Shown here piece by piece: positions 42,191-51,552 of a DNA stretch of 64,000 nucleotides (within the stretch, counting starts at the first letter, position 1; each line of letters begins with the position of its first letter). A model generated the notes under the pieces. That model searched no databases and was not told the origin of the DNA. It saw only the letters and a list, made by a program, of their open reading frames with translations. The stretch is taken from positions 186,001 to 250,000 of the forward strand of contig JAEXAS010000009.1 in the NCBI GenBank assembly GCA_023458095.1, read 5' to 3'. The position numbers and the translations under genes were made by a program. The stretch comes from Actinomycetes bacterium. GTDB taxonomy: Bacteria; Actinomycetota; Actinomycetes; Propionibacteriales; Propionibacteriaceae.

Positions 42191-44119
42191 ATGGACAGGT
42201 CGGTGGCGCAGGTCGCAGTAGACATGCCGCTGGCCAACCTGGACCGGCCCTTCGATTACGCGGTTCCCGCTGAACTCGCCGACCAGGCCCAACCCGGCGT
42301 ACGGGTGAAGGTACGTTTCGCCGGCCGGCTGCGCGATGGATTCATCCTGGAGCGGGTAGCGCCTGGGGAGCGGCAGTCGCTGTCGCCGTTGGAGAAGGTG
42401 GTTTCGGCCGAACCGGTCTTGAGCCCGGCGGTGGCCGCAACGGTCCGCGCGGTTGCCGACCGCTACGGCGGCAGCTTCGCCGATGTCGTACGAACCGCGG
42501 TTCCGCCCCGTCATGCCGCCACCGAGAAGGCGGAGGTATCGCCGCGTCCGGTGCCCGACCTGAGCCGCTCACTACCGGCGAGTGTGAGCAACTACCCCGG
42601 CGGGCAGCGCTTTTTGACCACCATCGCTGAAGGTGGACGCCCGCGTGCGGCCTGGACGGTCGCGCCCACCCCCGATCCGGTCGGTCACTGGCAGACCGGC
42701 CTGGTCGAAGCTGCGACCGCCTGTCTGCACAGCGGACGCGGCGCCCTGCTGCTGGTGCCAGACGCCACCGCGCTGGAATCGCTCCAGGCGGTCGTTTCGG
42801 CAGCCTTCGGCAAGGGCAGCTACGCGGTGCTCAGCAACGAGCTGGGTCCCTCGGCGCGCTATCGAAACTTCTTGGCGGTCTCCCGCGGGCAGACCCGAAT
42901 CGTCATCGGCACTCGTGCGGCGGTCTTCGCCCCGGTGGCCAAGCTGGGATTGATCGCCCTGTGGGACGACGGCAACGACTCCTACGGCGAGCCGCACGCT
43001 CCGTACTGGCATGCCCGGGAAGTCGCCGCGCTGCGCGCCCACCAGGAGAGCGCCGCGCTGCTGATCGCCGCGCACAACCGCAGTTGTGAGGTGCAGCAAC
43101 TCATCACCCGCCGCTGGCTGGCGACCATCGCGCTGACCCCGAAGGCAACCCGGTCGGTGAGCGCAGCGGTACGGATTAGTTCGGCGGTCAGCGACCGCGA
43201 CCCGCTCGCCGAGCAGGCTCGGCTGCCCAAGGACGTGTTCGCCACCATCCGGCGTGGCCTGGTCGATGGGCCGGTCCTGATTCAGGTGCCGCGCGCGGGT
43301 TATCGTCCGGTGCTGGTGTGCGCACGGTGCCGGGAGATGGCGCGCTGCCCGGGGTGTGGCCAGCCGCTGGCCGACCCCGGAGACGCTGCGGTGAGTTGTC
43401 CCTGGTGCGGGCCGCTCAGCCAACCGTGGCGCTGCGGCGAATGCGGCGACACCGGACTGCGCAGCGCTGCGGTCGGCGTGCGCCGTACTGCCGAAGAGTT
43501 GGGTCGGGCCTTTCCGGGGGTGGCGGTGCTGCAGTCCAGTGCCGAGCAGCGCCGCGGTGAGGTTGGCGAGCGCCCCGCCTTGGTGTTGGCCACCCCCGGT
43601 GCCGAACCGCCGGCCAGCCACGGTTACGCCGCGGCGGTGCTGCTGGATGCCGATCGGGTGCTGGCCCGTGCCGACTTACGCGCTGGCGAGGAGGCCTTGC
43701 GGCGCTGGCTCGCGGTGGTGGCGAAGGTCCGACCCGCCGAGGCCGGCGGCACGCTCTTGGTGGTGGCCGGGGCGCAGTCTCGCGAAGTCCAGGCGTTGGT
43801 GCGACTGGATCCGGCCGGCTACGCCGACCAGGAGTTGGCCCAACGCGCCGAGGCGGGGTTGCCGCCGGCGCTGAAGCTGATCTGGATCGAAGGTCCGCTG
43901 CCGAGTTTGCAGGAGTTGGCGGCCACTCTGCGCGATTTGACCGCGCCGCTCGGACCGTTTCCTTTGGAAGGATCCAGCACCGACGGACGCCTCAGTGTGC
44001 GCTGCGAGCCGTCCGCGGCCGCCCCGATCCTGGCCGAGATCCATCGAAGTCGGGCCGCCCGGGCCGCCCGCAAGGATCCGCCGTGGCGAGTCGTGGTTGA
44101 CCCCCAGGTCATCGCCTAG
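42191..44119 (+). CDS. priA: Actinobacterial PriA (primosomal protein N'), helicase-inactive type
   Basis: 642 residues. The N-terminal 3'BD domain is present (VAQVAVDMPLANLDRPFDYAVP). The zinc-binding region has paired cysteines in CARCREMARCPGCG and CPWCG then CGECG. Walker A is absent: GRGALLLVPDATALES stands where a GSGKT loop should be. The DEAH box is replaced by LWDDGNDSYGEPH. It therefore probably binds forks and partners but does not unwind. This loss is known across actinobacterial PriA. TACCAT eight bases before the ATG could be a -10 for a leaderless start. Confidence 0.92.
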   Translation: MDRSVAQVAVDMPLANLDRPFDYAVPAELADQAQPGVRVKVRFAGRLRDGFILERVAPGERQSLSPLEKVVSAEPVLSPAVAATVRAVADRYGGSFADVVRTAVPPRHAATEKAEVSPRPVPDLSRSLPASVSNYPGGQRFLTTIAEGGRPRAAWTVAPTPDPVGHWQTGLVEAATACLHSGRGALLLVPDATALESLQAVVSAAFGKGSYAVLSNELGPSARYRNFLAVSRGQTRIVIGTRAAVFAPVAKLGLIALWDDGNDSYGEPHAPYWHAREVAALRAHQESAALLIAAHNRSCEVQQLITRRWLATIALTPKATRSVSAAVRISSAVSDRDPLAEQARLPKDVFATIRRGLVDGPVLIQVPRAGYRPVLVCARCREMARCPGCGQPLADPGDAAVSCPWCGPLSQPWRCGECGDTGLRSAAVGVRRTAEELGRAFPGVAVLQSSAEQRRGEVGERPALVLATPGAEPPASHGYAAAVLLDADRVLARADLRAGEEALRRWLAVVAKVRPAEAGGTLLVVAGAQSREVQALVRLDPAGYADQELAQRAEAGLPPALKLIWIEGPLPSLQELAATLRDLTAPLGPFPLEGSSTDGRLSVRCEPSAAAPILAEIHRSRAARAARKDPPWRVVVDPQVIA

Positions 44120-44125
44120 CCCCTT

Positions 44126-44142
44126 GCCAACCCGCTGTTGGC
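44126..44142 (+). terminator. Hairpin after priA
   Basis: GCCAAC (44126-44131) and GTTGGC (44137-44142) pair perfectly around CCGCT, six bases after the priA stop. There is no T-run. It probably weakens read-through into fmt, which has its own promoter. Confidence 0.45.
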
Positions 44143-44213
44143 GGTCGGTGATCGCCTGCAGGAATCGACAGTGCCCACGCCCGCAGCCGTGCGCGGACCG
44201 ACGGCGACCCCAC

Positions 44214-44229
44214 TAGACTCACCCCCATG
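44214..44229 (+). promoter_or_regulatory. -10 TAGACT and leaderless start of fmt
   Basis: TAGACT (44214-44219) is followed by seven bases and ATG 44227. Transcription would begin at or next to the start codon. No Shine-Dalgarno sequence is present between them, which supports a leaderless mRNA. Confidence 0.55.
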
Positions 44230-45147
44230 CGCTTGGTCTTTGCCGGAACCCCGACGGTGGCGGCGCAGACGCTGCGCGGCCTTTTGGATGATCCCGCCCA
44301 CGAGGTGGTGGCGGTCCTCACTCGCCCCGATGCCCCGCAGGGACGCAGTTCCCGGCTGGTGCCCAGTCCGGTCGCCGAGTTGGCCAGCGAGCGAGGGATC
44401 GAGGTTCTCAAACCGGTGCGCGCCTCCGATCCGGACCTGACCGCACGCCTGGCTGAACTCGCCCCGGATTGTTGCCCGGTGGTGGCCTACGGCGGCCTCA
44501 TTCCGCAAAAGCTGCTCGACCTGCCGCGCCACGGGTGGGTGAATGTGCACTACTCGCTGCTGCCGCGCTGGCGGGGGGCTGCGCCAGTGCAGCATGCGAT
44601 CGCCGCCGGAGATGCGGTCACTGGCGTGACGGTGTTTCAGCTTGTCGCCGAACTCGACGCTGGAGATGTGCTCAGCCAGGCAGAGTTTCCGTTGCCCGCA
44701 GACGCGACCAGTGGTCAGGTCTTGGCGGCCCTGCAGCCGTTGGGTGCCCAGGTGCTGTTGGAGGTCTTGGCCGAAATCGAAGCAGGTCGGGCGCAGCCTG
44801 TTCCCCAGCCCGCCCAGGGCGTCACCGTGGCCCCCAAACTCAGCGTGGCGGGCGCTCGCCTGGATTGGAGCCGTCCGGCAGTCGAGCTGGATCGCCAGAT
44901 TCGGGCGAACAATCCCTCCCCGATTGCTTGGACCGAATTCGACGGCCAACGCTGCCGCATCCTCACCTGTCGGGTGGCTGAGGTTACCGAACTCGGCTGC
45001 GGGGAACTGCGTGCCGAGAAGCGTCGACTGCTGGTCGGTACAGGCGCGGGCAGCCTGGAACTGCTCAGCGTTCAGCCCGCCGGAAAGAAGCCGCTGGCCG
45101 GTGCCGACTGGGGTCGCGGGCTGCATGGCGGCGGACAGTTCCGATGA
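44227..45147 (+). CDS. fmt: Methionyl-tRNA formyltransferase
   Basis: 306 residues. MRLVFAGTPTVAAQTLRGLL starts the Rossmann domain. NVHYSLLPRWRGAAPVQHAI holds the catalytic H-x-S-L-L-P motif, and TGVTVFQLVAELDAGDVL the catalytic aspartate region. The C-terminal OB domain begins near PKLSVAGARLDWSRPA. It formylates initiator Met-tRNA. It overlaps rsmB by four bases (ATGA). Confidence 0.96.
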   Translation: MRLVFAGTPTVAAQTLRGLLDDPAHEVVAVLTRPDAPQGRSSRLVPSPVAELASERGIEVLKPVRASDPDLTARLAELAPDCCPVVAYGGLIPQKLLDLPRHGWVNVHYSLLPRWRGAAPVQHAIAAGDAVTGVTVFQLVAELDAGDVLSQAEFPLPADATSGQVLAALQPLGAQVLLEVLAEIEAGRAQPVPQPAQGVTVAPKLSVAGARLDWSRPAVELDRQIRANNPSPIAWTEFDGQRCRILTCRVAEVTELGCGELRAEKRRLLVGTGAGSLELLSVQPAGKKPLAGADWGRGLHGGGQFR

Positions 45148-46466
45148 GCCCTCGACTGCGCAAGCGCGATCCAGCGCGTACTGCGGCCTATCGAATCCTG
45201 CGGGCCGTGACCGCCCGGGGCGCCTACGCCAATCTGGAGTTGGCTCGCCAACGCACAGAGCTGTCGGCCCAAGACGCCGCCTTCGTGACCGAACTGGTCG
45301 CCGGCACCTGCCGCGCGATGGGCAGCTACGACCGCATCATTGAGGCGGCTTCGCGACGGTCGCTGGGCTCTTTGCAGCCGGCCGCGGTCGACCTGCTGCG
45401 ACTGGGCGCTCACCAACTGTTGTCGATGCGAGTGCCGGCTCACGCAGCGATCTCAGCCACCGCCGACCTGGCCGCTCTGGAAGTGGGGGAGCGGCTGGTC
45501 GGGCTGATCAACGCGGTGCTGCGAAAGGTGGCCGTCCGCGACTGGGACGGCTGGGTGGAACTGCTCGGCGCCGACGAGGACGAACTCGGGCGGCTCGCTT
45601 TGCGCCATCACCATCCCCGGTGGGTGACCGAAGCCTTCGCCCAGGTGCTTCCCGCCGAGGACCTGGCCACGTTGCTCACGGTGGACAACATTGCCCCCAC
45701 CACCACGCTGGCGGTGCGTCCCGGTCTGGCCGAGATCGCCGAGGTGGGGTTACGGCCGACGCTCTACTCGCCGTACGGGGGCTATGCGGATGGCGATCCC
45801 ACCACGATCGCCGCTGTGGGAGAGGGACGCGTCGGTGTCCAGGACGAGGGCTCTCAGTTGGTGACCCTGGCCCTGGCTCGCGCCGAAGCCCCCGACGGTC
45901 CCTGGCTGGATCTGTGTGCCGGACCCGGCGGCAAGACCGCACTGCTGACCGGTTTGGCGGCTGAAGCAGGTCAGCCCCTGCTGGCCAGCGAGCGACATCC
46001 GCATCGCGCCGAGTTGGTTGCGGCCAATGTGCGGGCCTATCCACCGGAGCAACGTCCGCTGATCATCGCCGCGGACGGCACCATGCCGCCGTGGCGGACC
46101 GACAGCTTCAGCAAGGTCTTGGCCGATGTGCCGTGCACCGGTCTGGGCGCCTTGCGGCGCCGTCCGGAGAGCCGCTGGCGCCGCGGGCCGACGGATGTGC
46201 CCGAACTGGTGGCCCTGCAACGCAGTCTGCTTCGTTCGGCGATCGCCAGCACCCGCAGCGGCGGAGTGATCGGCTATGTGACCTGCTCGCCGCATCAGGC
46301 CGAGACCGTCGAGGTCGTCGCGTCTGCCACCGAGGAGGTCGAGGTGCTGCACGCCGCGGACTATCTGCCCGAGGTCCCCGATGCGGCGCTGGGCGACTTC
46401 GTCCAGTTGTGGCCGCATCGACACAACACCGACGCGATGTTTCTCGCATTGCTACGACGCCGCTAG
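45144..46466 (+). CDS. rsmB: 16S rRNA m5C967 methyltransferase RsmB (Sun family)
   Basis: 440 residues. The N-terminal NusB-like domain (ARTAAYRILRAVTARGAYANLEL) is followed by the methyltransferase. DLCAGPGGKTALLTGLA is the SAM motif I, DVPCTGLGALRRRPESRWRR has the catalytic cysteine, and YVTCSPHQAETVEVV the second cysteine motif. fmt-rsmB-rpe is a conserved order. The stop codon TAG is also part of the predicted rpe -10. Confidence 0.94.
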   Translation: MSPRLRKRDPARTAAYRILRAVTARGAYANLELARQRTELSAQDAAFVTELVAGTCRAMGSYDRIIEAASRRSLGSLQPAAVDLLRLGAHQLLSMRVPAHAAISATADLAALEVGERLVGLINAVLRKVAVRDWDGWVELLGADEDELGRLALRHHHPRWVTEAFAQVLPAEDLATLLTVDNIAPTTTLAVRPGLAEIAEVGLRPTLYSPYGGYADGDPTTIAAVGEGRVGVQDEGSQLVTLALARAEAPDGPWLDLCAGPGGKTALLTGLAAEAGQPLLASERHPHRAELVAANVRAYPPEQRPLIIAADGTMPPWRTDSFSKVLADVPCTGLGALRRRPESRWRRGPTDVPELVALQRSLLRSAIASTRSGGVIGYVTCSPHQAETVEVVASATEEVEVLHAADYLPEVPDAALGDFVQLWPHRHNTDAMFLALLRRR

Positions 46467-46478
46467 GCTGCGCCAATG
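46464..46478 (+). promoter_or_regulatory. -10 TAGGCT and leaderless start of rpe
   Basis: TAGGCT (46464-46469) begins with the rsmB stop codon and is followed by six bases and ATG 46476. There is no ribosome site. A leaderless rpe mRNA is likely. Confidence 0.5.
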
Positions 46479-47144
46479 GGAATCCGTATCACCCCGAGCG
46501 TCCTCAACGCCGACCTCGCCGACCTCAATGCCGAAATTGCGCGCGTGCCGAGCAGCGACGCCATCCATCTGGACGTCATGGACAATCGCTTCGTTCCCAA
46601 CCTCACCTTCGGGCTACCGGTCGTCGAGCGGGTGCGAGCGGGCACCGACAAGATGCTCGACATCCACCTGATGATCGCCGAGGCCGACCGCTGGGCCCCG
46701 GCCTACGCCGAGGCAGGCGCTGAATCGGTCACCTTCCACATCGAGGCTTCGGATGCTCCGATCCGGCTGGCGCGCCAGCTTCGCTCCTTGGGGGCGCGGG
46801 CATCGATGGGGCTGCGTCCCGCGACTCCGATCGAGCCCTACGAGGATCTGCTCGGCGAACTGGACATGGTGCTGCTGATGACCGTCGAACCCGGTTTCGG
46901 CGGACAGTCCTTCCTGGACCTGGTGCTGCCCAAGATCCGGCGCACCCGCGCCTTGCTCAACAAGCACGGCGGTGACATCTGGCTGCAGGTGGACGGTGGG
47001 GTCTCCGCTGAAACGATCGAGCGCTGTGCCGAAGCCGGCGCCGACACCTTCGTGGCCGGCTCGGCGGTCTACAAGGCCGACGATCCCGATGCTGTGGTGC
47101 GTCAGCTGCGCGAGTTGGCCCAGGCCCACACCGCGCATGCCTAG
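46476..47144 (+). CDS. rpe: Ribulose-phosphate 3-epimerase
   Basis: 222 residues. ITPSVLNADLADLNAEI, IHLDVMDNRFVPNLTFGLPVV (with the metal-binding H-x-D) and DIHLMIAEADRW are family motifs. MTVEPGFGGQSF and LQVDGGV complete the barrel active site. It links ribulose-5-P and xylulose-5-P in the pentose phosphate pathway. The stop is at the edge of a 15-bp tandem duplication. Confidence 0.96.
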   Translation: MGIRITPSVLNADLADLNAEIARVPSSDAIHLDVMDNRFVPNLTFGLPVVERVRAGTDKMLDIHLMIAEADRWAPAYAEAGAESVTFHIEASDAPIRLARQLRSLGARASMGLRPATPIEPYEDLLGELDMVLLMTVEPGFGGQSFLDLVLPKIRRTRALLNKHGGDIWLQVDGGVSAETIERCAEAGADTFVAGSAVYKADDPDAVVRQLRELAQAHTAHA

Positions 47145-47173
47145 GCGTTGAGGGCCTCGGCGTTGAGGGTTTC
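47144..47173 (+). repeat. 15-bp tandem duplication just after rpe
   Basis: GGCGTTGAGGGCCTC (47144-47158) is followed directly by GGCGTTGAGGGTTTC (47159-47173), with two mismatches. It starts on the last base of the rpe stop codon and lies in the gap before the convergent PAC2 gene. Confidence 0.8.
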
Positions 47174-47206
47174 GGTGCCGCGGGACTGACGCTGGCGCTG
47201 ACGGAG

Positions 47207-48046
47207 CTAGCCGCGCCGCTGATCGCGGCGGCGTAGATACCGTTCGAACTCGGCGGCGATGGCGTCCCCATTGGGGTCTGGAGTGGCCTGGTCCCGGCGT
47301 TCCTCGAGTGCGGAGATGTAGCCGGCCACATCAGGATCCTCGGCGACCAACTCGTTGACCTGAGCGGTCCAAGCATTCGCCGCCTCGGCTAGTTCGCCGG
47401 CGTCCAGGGGCAGATTCAGGACGTCCTCCACCCGGGCCAAAAGCGCCAAGGTGGCCTTCGGGTTGGGCGGATCGGAGACATAGTGCGGCACCGAGGCCCA
47501 CAACGACACCACGGGCAGATCGGCGCGCTCACAGTCGTGGGCAAGCACCCCGACGATGCCGGTGGGCCCCTCGTAGGTGGACACCTCCAAGCCGAGATCC
47601 TCGGCCAGGCCGACGGTGCTGGCGGTGCCATTGATGGGAACCGGCCGGGTGTGTGGGGCGTCGGTGAGCATCGCGCCGAGCAGGATCACCAGTTCGGGGC
47701 GGATGCTGCGCAGCATCGACAACAACCGGGAGGCGTACACCTGCCAATGGAAGTTGGGCTCGGGGCCACCGATGAGCACCAGGTCGCGTTCTTCCAGACG
47801 GGCCACCAGCACCTCGGTGGACGGCCACTCCAGCACCCGGCGTCCGTCGACGGACTTCACCATCGGACGGTTGACCTGGAAGTCGTAGAACTCCTCAGGA
47901 TCGATGGCGAAGACCAACTCGGCCTCATAGCGATCAGCTAGATGATCAATGACCCCACTTGCGGCCTCACCGGCGTCGTTCCAGCCGCCGAAGGCGGCGA
48001 TGACTGCCGGATTGCGCAATCCGGTGAGTTCGCGTGCTGCTGCCAT
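47207..48046 (-). CDS. PAC2 family (proteasome assembly chaperone-like) protein
   Basis: 279 residues from ATG 48046, which has AAGGTGG six bases upstream. GTG 48055 would add three residues. PAVIAAFGGWNDAGEAASGVIDHLADR is the PAC2 family start, and DLVLIGGPEPNFHWQVY and LILLGAMLTDAPHTRPVPI follow. Residues ~215-279 are acidic and helical. PAC2-like proteins are common in proteasome-bearing and other actinobacteria, but a chaperone role is inferred, not shown. It is divergent from metH. Confidence 0.85.
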   Translation of the reverse strand: MAAARELTGLRNPAVIAAFGGWNDAGEAASGVIDHLADRYEAELVFAIDPEEFYDFQVNRPMVKSVDGRRVLEWPSTEVLVARLEERDLVLIGGPEPNFHWQVYASRLLSMLRSIRPELVILLGAMLTDAPHTRPVPINGTASTVGLAEDLGLEVSTYEGPTGIVGVLAHDCERADLPVVSLWASVPHYVSDPPNPKATLALLARVEDVLNLPLDAGELAEAANAWTAQVNELVAEDPDVAGYISALEERRDQATPDPNGDAIAAEFERYLRRRDQRRG

Positions 48047-48071
48047 GGCATCCACCTTAGGCCGACTCGCC

Positions 48072-48087
48072 TATTCTGCTGTCCATG
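48072..48087 (+). promoter_or_regulatory. -10 TATTCT and leaderless start of metH
   Basis: TATTCT (48072-48077) is followed by seven bases and ATG 48085. No leader remains, so a cobalamin riboswitch, common upstream of B12 genes, cannot be present in a transcript made from this promoter. Confidence 0.5.
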
Positions 48088-51000
48088 ACCCAGGATCTGC
48101 GCTCTGCGCTTGCTGCCCGAATATTGGTTGCTGACGGCGCCATGGGCACGATGTTGCAGGCCTACAACTTGGGCCTGGACGACTTTGGTGGCCTCGAAGG
48201 CTGCAACGAGATGCTCAACCTGACCCGTCCCGATGTGGTCTCGGCGATCCACCGTGCCTACTTCGAGGCCGGGGCGGACTGCGTGGAGACCAACACCTTC
48301 GGCGCAAACCTGACCGCCTTGGGGGAGTACGGCATCTCTGATCGGGTCTTCGACCTGGCCAAGGCCGGGGCGGCGTTGGCGCGCAGCGCGGCCGAGGAGG
48401 CCAGCACCGAGCAGCAACCGCGTTTCGTGCTGGGCAGTATGGGGCCAGGCACAAAGCTGCCCAGCCTGCGGCATGTGTCCTATCGAGAACTGGCCACCGC
48501 CTATCAACAGCAGTCCGAAGGCATGCTGGCCGGCGGCATCGACGCCTTCTTGGTGGAGACCACCCAAGACCTCCTGCAGGCCAAAGCCGCCATCAACGGT
48601 GCCCGGGCCGCCCTGCGCGCCCACGGTGCCGATCTGCCGATCTTCGTCGATGTCACCATCGAAACCTCCGGGACGATGCTGCTGGGCACAGAGATCGGTG
48701 CAGCGCTGGCAGCGCTGGGCCGACTGGGAGTGGAAGGCATCGGCCTGAACTGCGGAACCGGGCCGGTCGAGATGAGTGAACATCTGCGCCAGTTGAGCCG
48801 CCACTCCGATGTCACGGTGGTGTGCATGCCCAATGCCGGCCTGCCGGAGATCACTGCCGAAGGGGCCCGCTATCCGATGGGGCCCAGCGATTTCGTCGGC
48901 TACGTCGACAGCTACACCCACGAGTTCGGTCTGGGATTGGTGGGCGGCTGTTGCGGGACAACCCCGGAGCACATCGCGACGCTGGCCCGGGCCGTGCACG
49001 GTGAGACTGCGCCGCAACGCGAGGTGCACCAGGTGGCTGCGGTCTCCTCGCTGTACACCGAGGTGGCCTTGCATCAGGACACCAGCTACCTGTCTATCGG
49101 TGAGCGAACCAACGCCAACGGCTCCAAGGCGTTCCGGGAAGCGATGCTGGCCCAGGACTGGGACGAGTGCGTCGATATCGCCAAGCAGCAGAGCCGGGCC
49201 GGGGCACATGTGTTGGATTTGTGCGTGGACTACGTCGGACGTGACGGCAGCGCCGATATGACCGAGCTGGCCTCCCGGCTGGGTTCGGCGGTCTCCTTGC
49301 CGATCATGCTGGACTCCACCGAGCCGGGCGTCCTTCAGACGGGGCTGGAGTTGCTGGGCGGGCGCTGCGTGGTCAACTCGGTGAACTTCGAGGACGGCGA
49401 CGGCCCGGACTCCCGGTTCAGCTCGGTGATGAAGCTGGTCGTCGAGCACGGCGCGGCTGTGGTGGCGTTGACCATCGATGAAGAGGGCCAGGCCCGCAGC
49501 ACCGAGTGGAAGCTCCGGGTGGCTGATCGGCTGGTCGGCACCTTGACCGAGCAGTGGGGCCTGCGCACCAGCGACATCATCGTCGACTGCCTCACCTTCC
49601 CGATCGCGACCGGTCAGGAGGAGACCCGGCGTGATGCGATTCACACCATTGACGCGATCCGTCAGGTGACCGCGAAATACCCGGGGATCCACACCACGTT
49701 GGGTATTTCCAATGTCTCCTTCGGGCTCAATCCGGCAGCTCGCCAGGTCCTGAACTCGGTCTTCCTGCACGAATGTGTACAGGCCGGTCTGGATTCGGCG
49801 ATCGTGCCGGCAGCCCGGATCCTGCCGATCGCGCGCATCCCCGAGGAGCAGCGCCAGGTCGCCGAGGACCTCATCTACGACCGCCGGAGTGAGGGCTACG
49901 ATCCGCTGGCCCGGTTCTTGGAACTATTCGAAGGCGTCACGACCACGGCGACGAAAGAGGCCCGGGCGGCCGAACTGGCCGCGCTTCCGGTGCCCGAACG
50001 CCTGCGCCGACGCATCATCGACGGCGATCCGAAGGGGCTGGAGGCCGATCTGGATGCCGCCCTGGAACTCAAACCGGCCTTGGCGATCATCAATGACGAC
50101 CTGCTGGGCGGCATGAAGACGGTGGGGGAGCTGTTCGGTGCTGGACAGATGCAGTTGCCGTTCGTGCTGGCCTCAGCAGAGGTCATGAAGACCTGCGTGA
50201 AGTACCTCGAACCGCATCTGGACCGCACCGAGGTCGGCGGCAAGGGAACCCTGGTGCTGGCCACGGTGAAGGGCGATGTTCATGACATCGGCAAGAACCT
50301 GGTCGACATCATCCTCACCAACAACGGCTACACCGTGGTGAACCTGGGCATCAAGCAGCCGGTGAGCGCCATCATCGAGGCCGCCCTGGCACACTCCGCC
50401 GATGCCATCGGCATGTCGGGTCTGTTGGTGAAATCCACCCAGGTGATGCGGGACAACCTCGACGAACTCAGCCGCCGCGGCCTCACCGACGTGCCGGTCC
50501 TGCTGGGCGGGGCGGCGCTGACCCGCAGCTTCGTTGAGGAAGATCTCAACGACCGTTTCCCCGGCGAAGTCCGTTACGCGCGGGACGCCTTCGAGGGGCT
50601 GTCGTTGATGGAATCGGTGGTGGCGGTGAAAGCAGGCGTCCCTGGTGCTGCGCTGCCCGAACCGCGCCGCCGCCAGGTGCAGGCCAGCACTGTGGTGCGC
50701 GAGGCCGCCCACCCCGATTCGGAGGAACGCTCTGCGGTCTCCCGCGAGGTGGAGGTGCCCACCCCACCGTTCTGGGGCAGCCGCATCGTGAAGGGCATCG
50801 CCTTGGACGATGTGGCCGCGTGGCTTGATGAGCGGGCCACCTTCCGTGGCCAGTGGGGGCTCAAGCCCGTTGCGGGCGGCCCGAGTTATGAACAGATCGT
50901 GGAGACCGAAGGTCGGCCACGGCTGCGCGCCTGGCTGGATCGGCTGCGCACCGAGCGGATTCTTGAGCCGGCGGTCGTCTATGGCTACTGGCCGTGCCAC

Positions 51001-51552
51001 TCGGAAGGCAACAGCTTGATCGTGGGGGCCGCTGACGATCCGTCCACCGAGGTGGCGCGATTCACCTGGCCGCGTCAGACGAAGGGACGCCGGCTATGCC
51101 TGGCGGACTTCTTCCGAGACGCCGACGAGGCCGCTGCGCACGGTCCGGATGTGATCGGAATGCAATTGGTCACCATGGGGCCGGCCAGCGAAGCCACCGC
51201 CAAGCTGTTCGCTGCCGATGCCTATCGGGACTATCTGGAGCTGCATGGCCTGACGGTGCAACTGGCTGAGGCCTTGGCCGAGCTGTGGCACGCCCGGGTC
51301 CGAGCCGAGCTGGGCCTGAGCGGTGACGGATCGGTGGCGGACATGATCCAGCGCCAGTCCTACCGGGGAGGCCGCTTCTCGTTCGGCTATCCGGCCTGTC
51401 CTGAACTTGCCGATCGGAGCACACTGGTGTCACTGTTGGGGGCTGATCGGATCGGGGTAACGCTGTCTGAGGAGTACCAGTTGCATCCCGAACAGTCCAC
51501 CGATGCCGTCATCGTTCACCATCCGGAGGCCAAGTACTTCAATGCTCGCTGA
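48085..51552 (+). CDS. metH: Cobalamin-dependent methionine synthase
   Basis: 1155 residues with the four MetH modules. The homocysteine domain (1 to ~310) has VADGAMGTMLQAYNL and the zinc cysteines in GLNCGTGP and GGCCGTTPEH. The methyl-H4folate domain (~330-600) has YLSIGERTNANGSKAFREAM. The B12 domain has DVHDIGKNLVDIIL with the cobalt ligand H733. The C-terminal SAM-binding activation domain has YGYWPCHSEGN and RFSFGYPACPEL. It remethylates homocysteine. Its last 11 bases overlap the next gene. Confidence 0.97.
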   Translation: MTQDLRSALAARILVADGAMGTMLQAYNLGLDDFGGLEGCNEMLNLTRPDVVSAIHRAYFEAGADCVETNTFGANLTALGEYGISDRVFDLAKAGAALARSAAEEASTEQQPRFVLGSMGPGTKLPSLRHVSYRELATAYQQQSEGMLAGGIDAFLVETTQDLLQAKAAINGARAALRAHGADLPIFVDVTIETSGTMLLGTEIGAALAALGRLGVEGIGLNCGTGPVEMSEHLRQLSRHSDVTVVCMPNAGLPEITAEGARYPMGPSDFVGYVDSYTHEFGLGLVGGCCGTTPEHIATLARAVHGETAPQREVHQVAAVSSLYTEVALHQDTSYLSIGERTNANGSKAFREAMLAQDWDECVDIAKQQSRAGAHVLDLCVDYVGRDGSADMTELASRLGSAVSLPIMLDSTEPGVLQTGLELLGGRCVVNSVNFEDGDGPDSRFSSVMKLVVEHGAAVVALTIDEEGQARSTEWKLRVADRLVGTLTEQWGLRTSDIIVDCLTFPIATGQEETRRDAIHTIDAIRQVTAKYPGIHTTLGISNVSFGLNPAARQVLNSVFLHECVQAGLDSAIVPAARILPIARIPEEQRQVAEDLIYDRRSEGYDPLARFLELFEGVTTTATKEARAAELAALPVPERLRRRIIDGDPKGLEADLDAALELKPALAIINDDLLGGMKTVGELFGAGQMQLPFVLASAEVMKTCVKYLEPHLDRTEVGGKGTLVLATVKGDVHDIGKNLVDIILTNNGYTVVNLGIKQPVSAIIEAALAHSADAIGMSGLLVKSTQVMRDNLDELSRRGLTDVPVLLGGAALTRSFVEEDLNDRFPGEVRYARDAFEGLSLMESVVAVKAGVPGAALPEPRRRQVQASTVVREAAHPDSEERSAVSREVEVPTPPFWGSRIVKGIALDDVAAWLDERATFRGQWGLKPVAGGPSYEQIVETEGRPRLRAWLDRLRTERILEPAVVYGYWPCHSEGNSLIVGAADDPSTEVARFTWPRQTKGRRLCLADFFRDADEAAAHGPDVIGMQLVTMGPASEATAKLFAADAYRDYLELHGLTVQLAEALAELWHARVRAELGLSGDGSVADMIQRQSYRGGRFSFGYPACPELADRSTLVSLLGADRIGVTLSEEYQLHPEQSTDAVIVHHPEAKYFNAR

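Noticed and set aside
48061..48084. Cobalamin riboswitch upstream of metH
   Set aside because: The gap to the divergent gene is under 40 bases and the likely promoter is leaderless, so there is no room for one.
47938..49770. A 610-codon minus-strand frame opposite metH
   Set aside because: It has no recognisable motif, and metH on the other strand is unambiguous. Long antisense frames are expected at this G+C.
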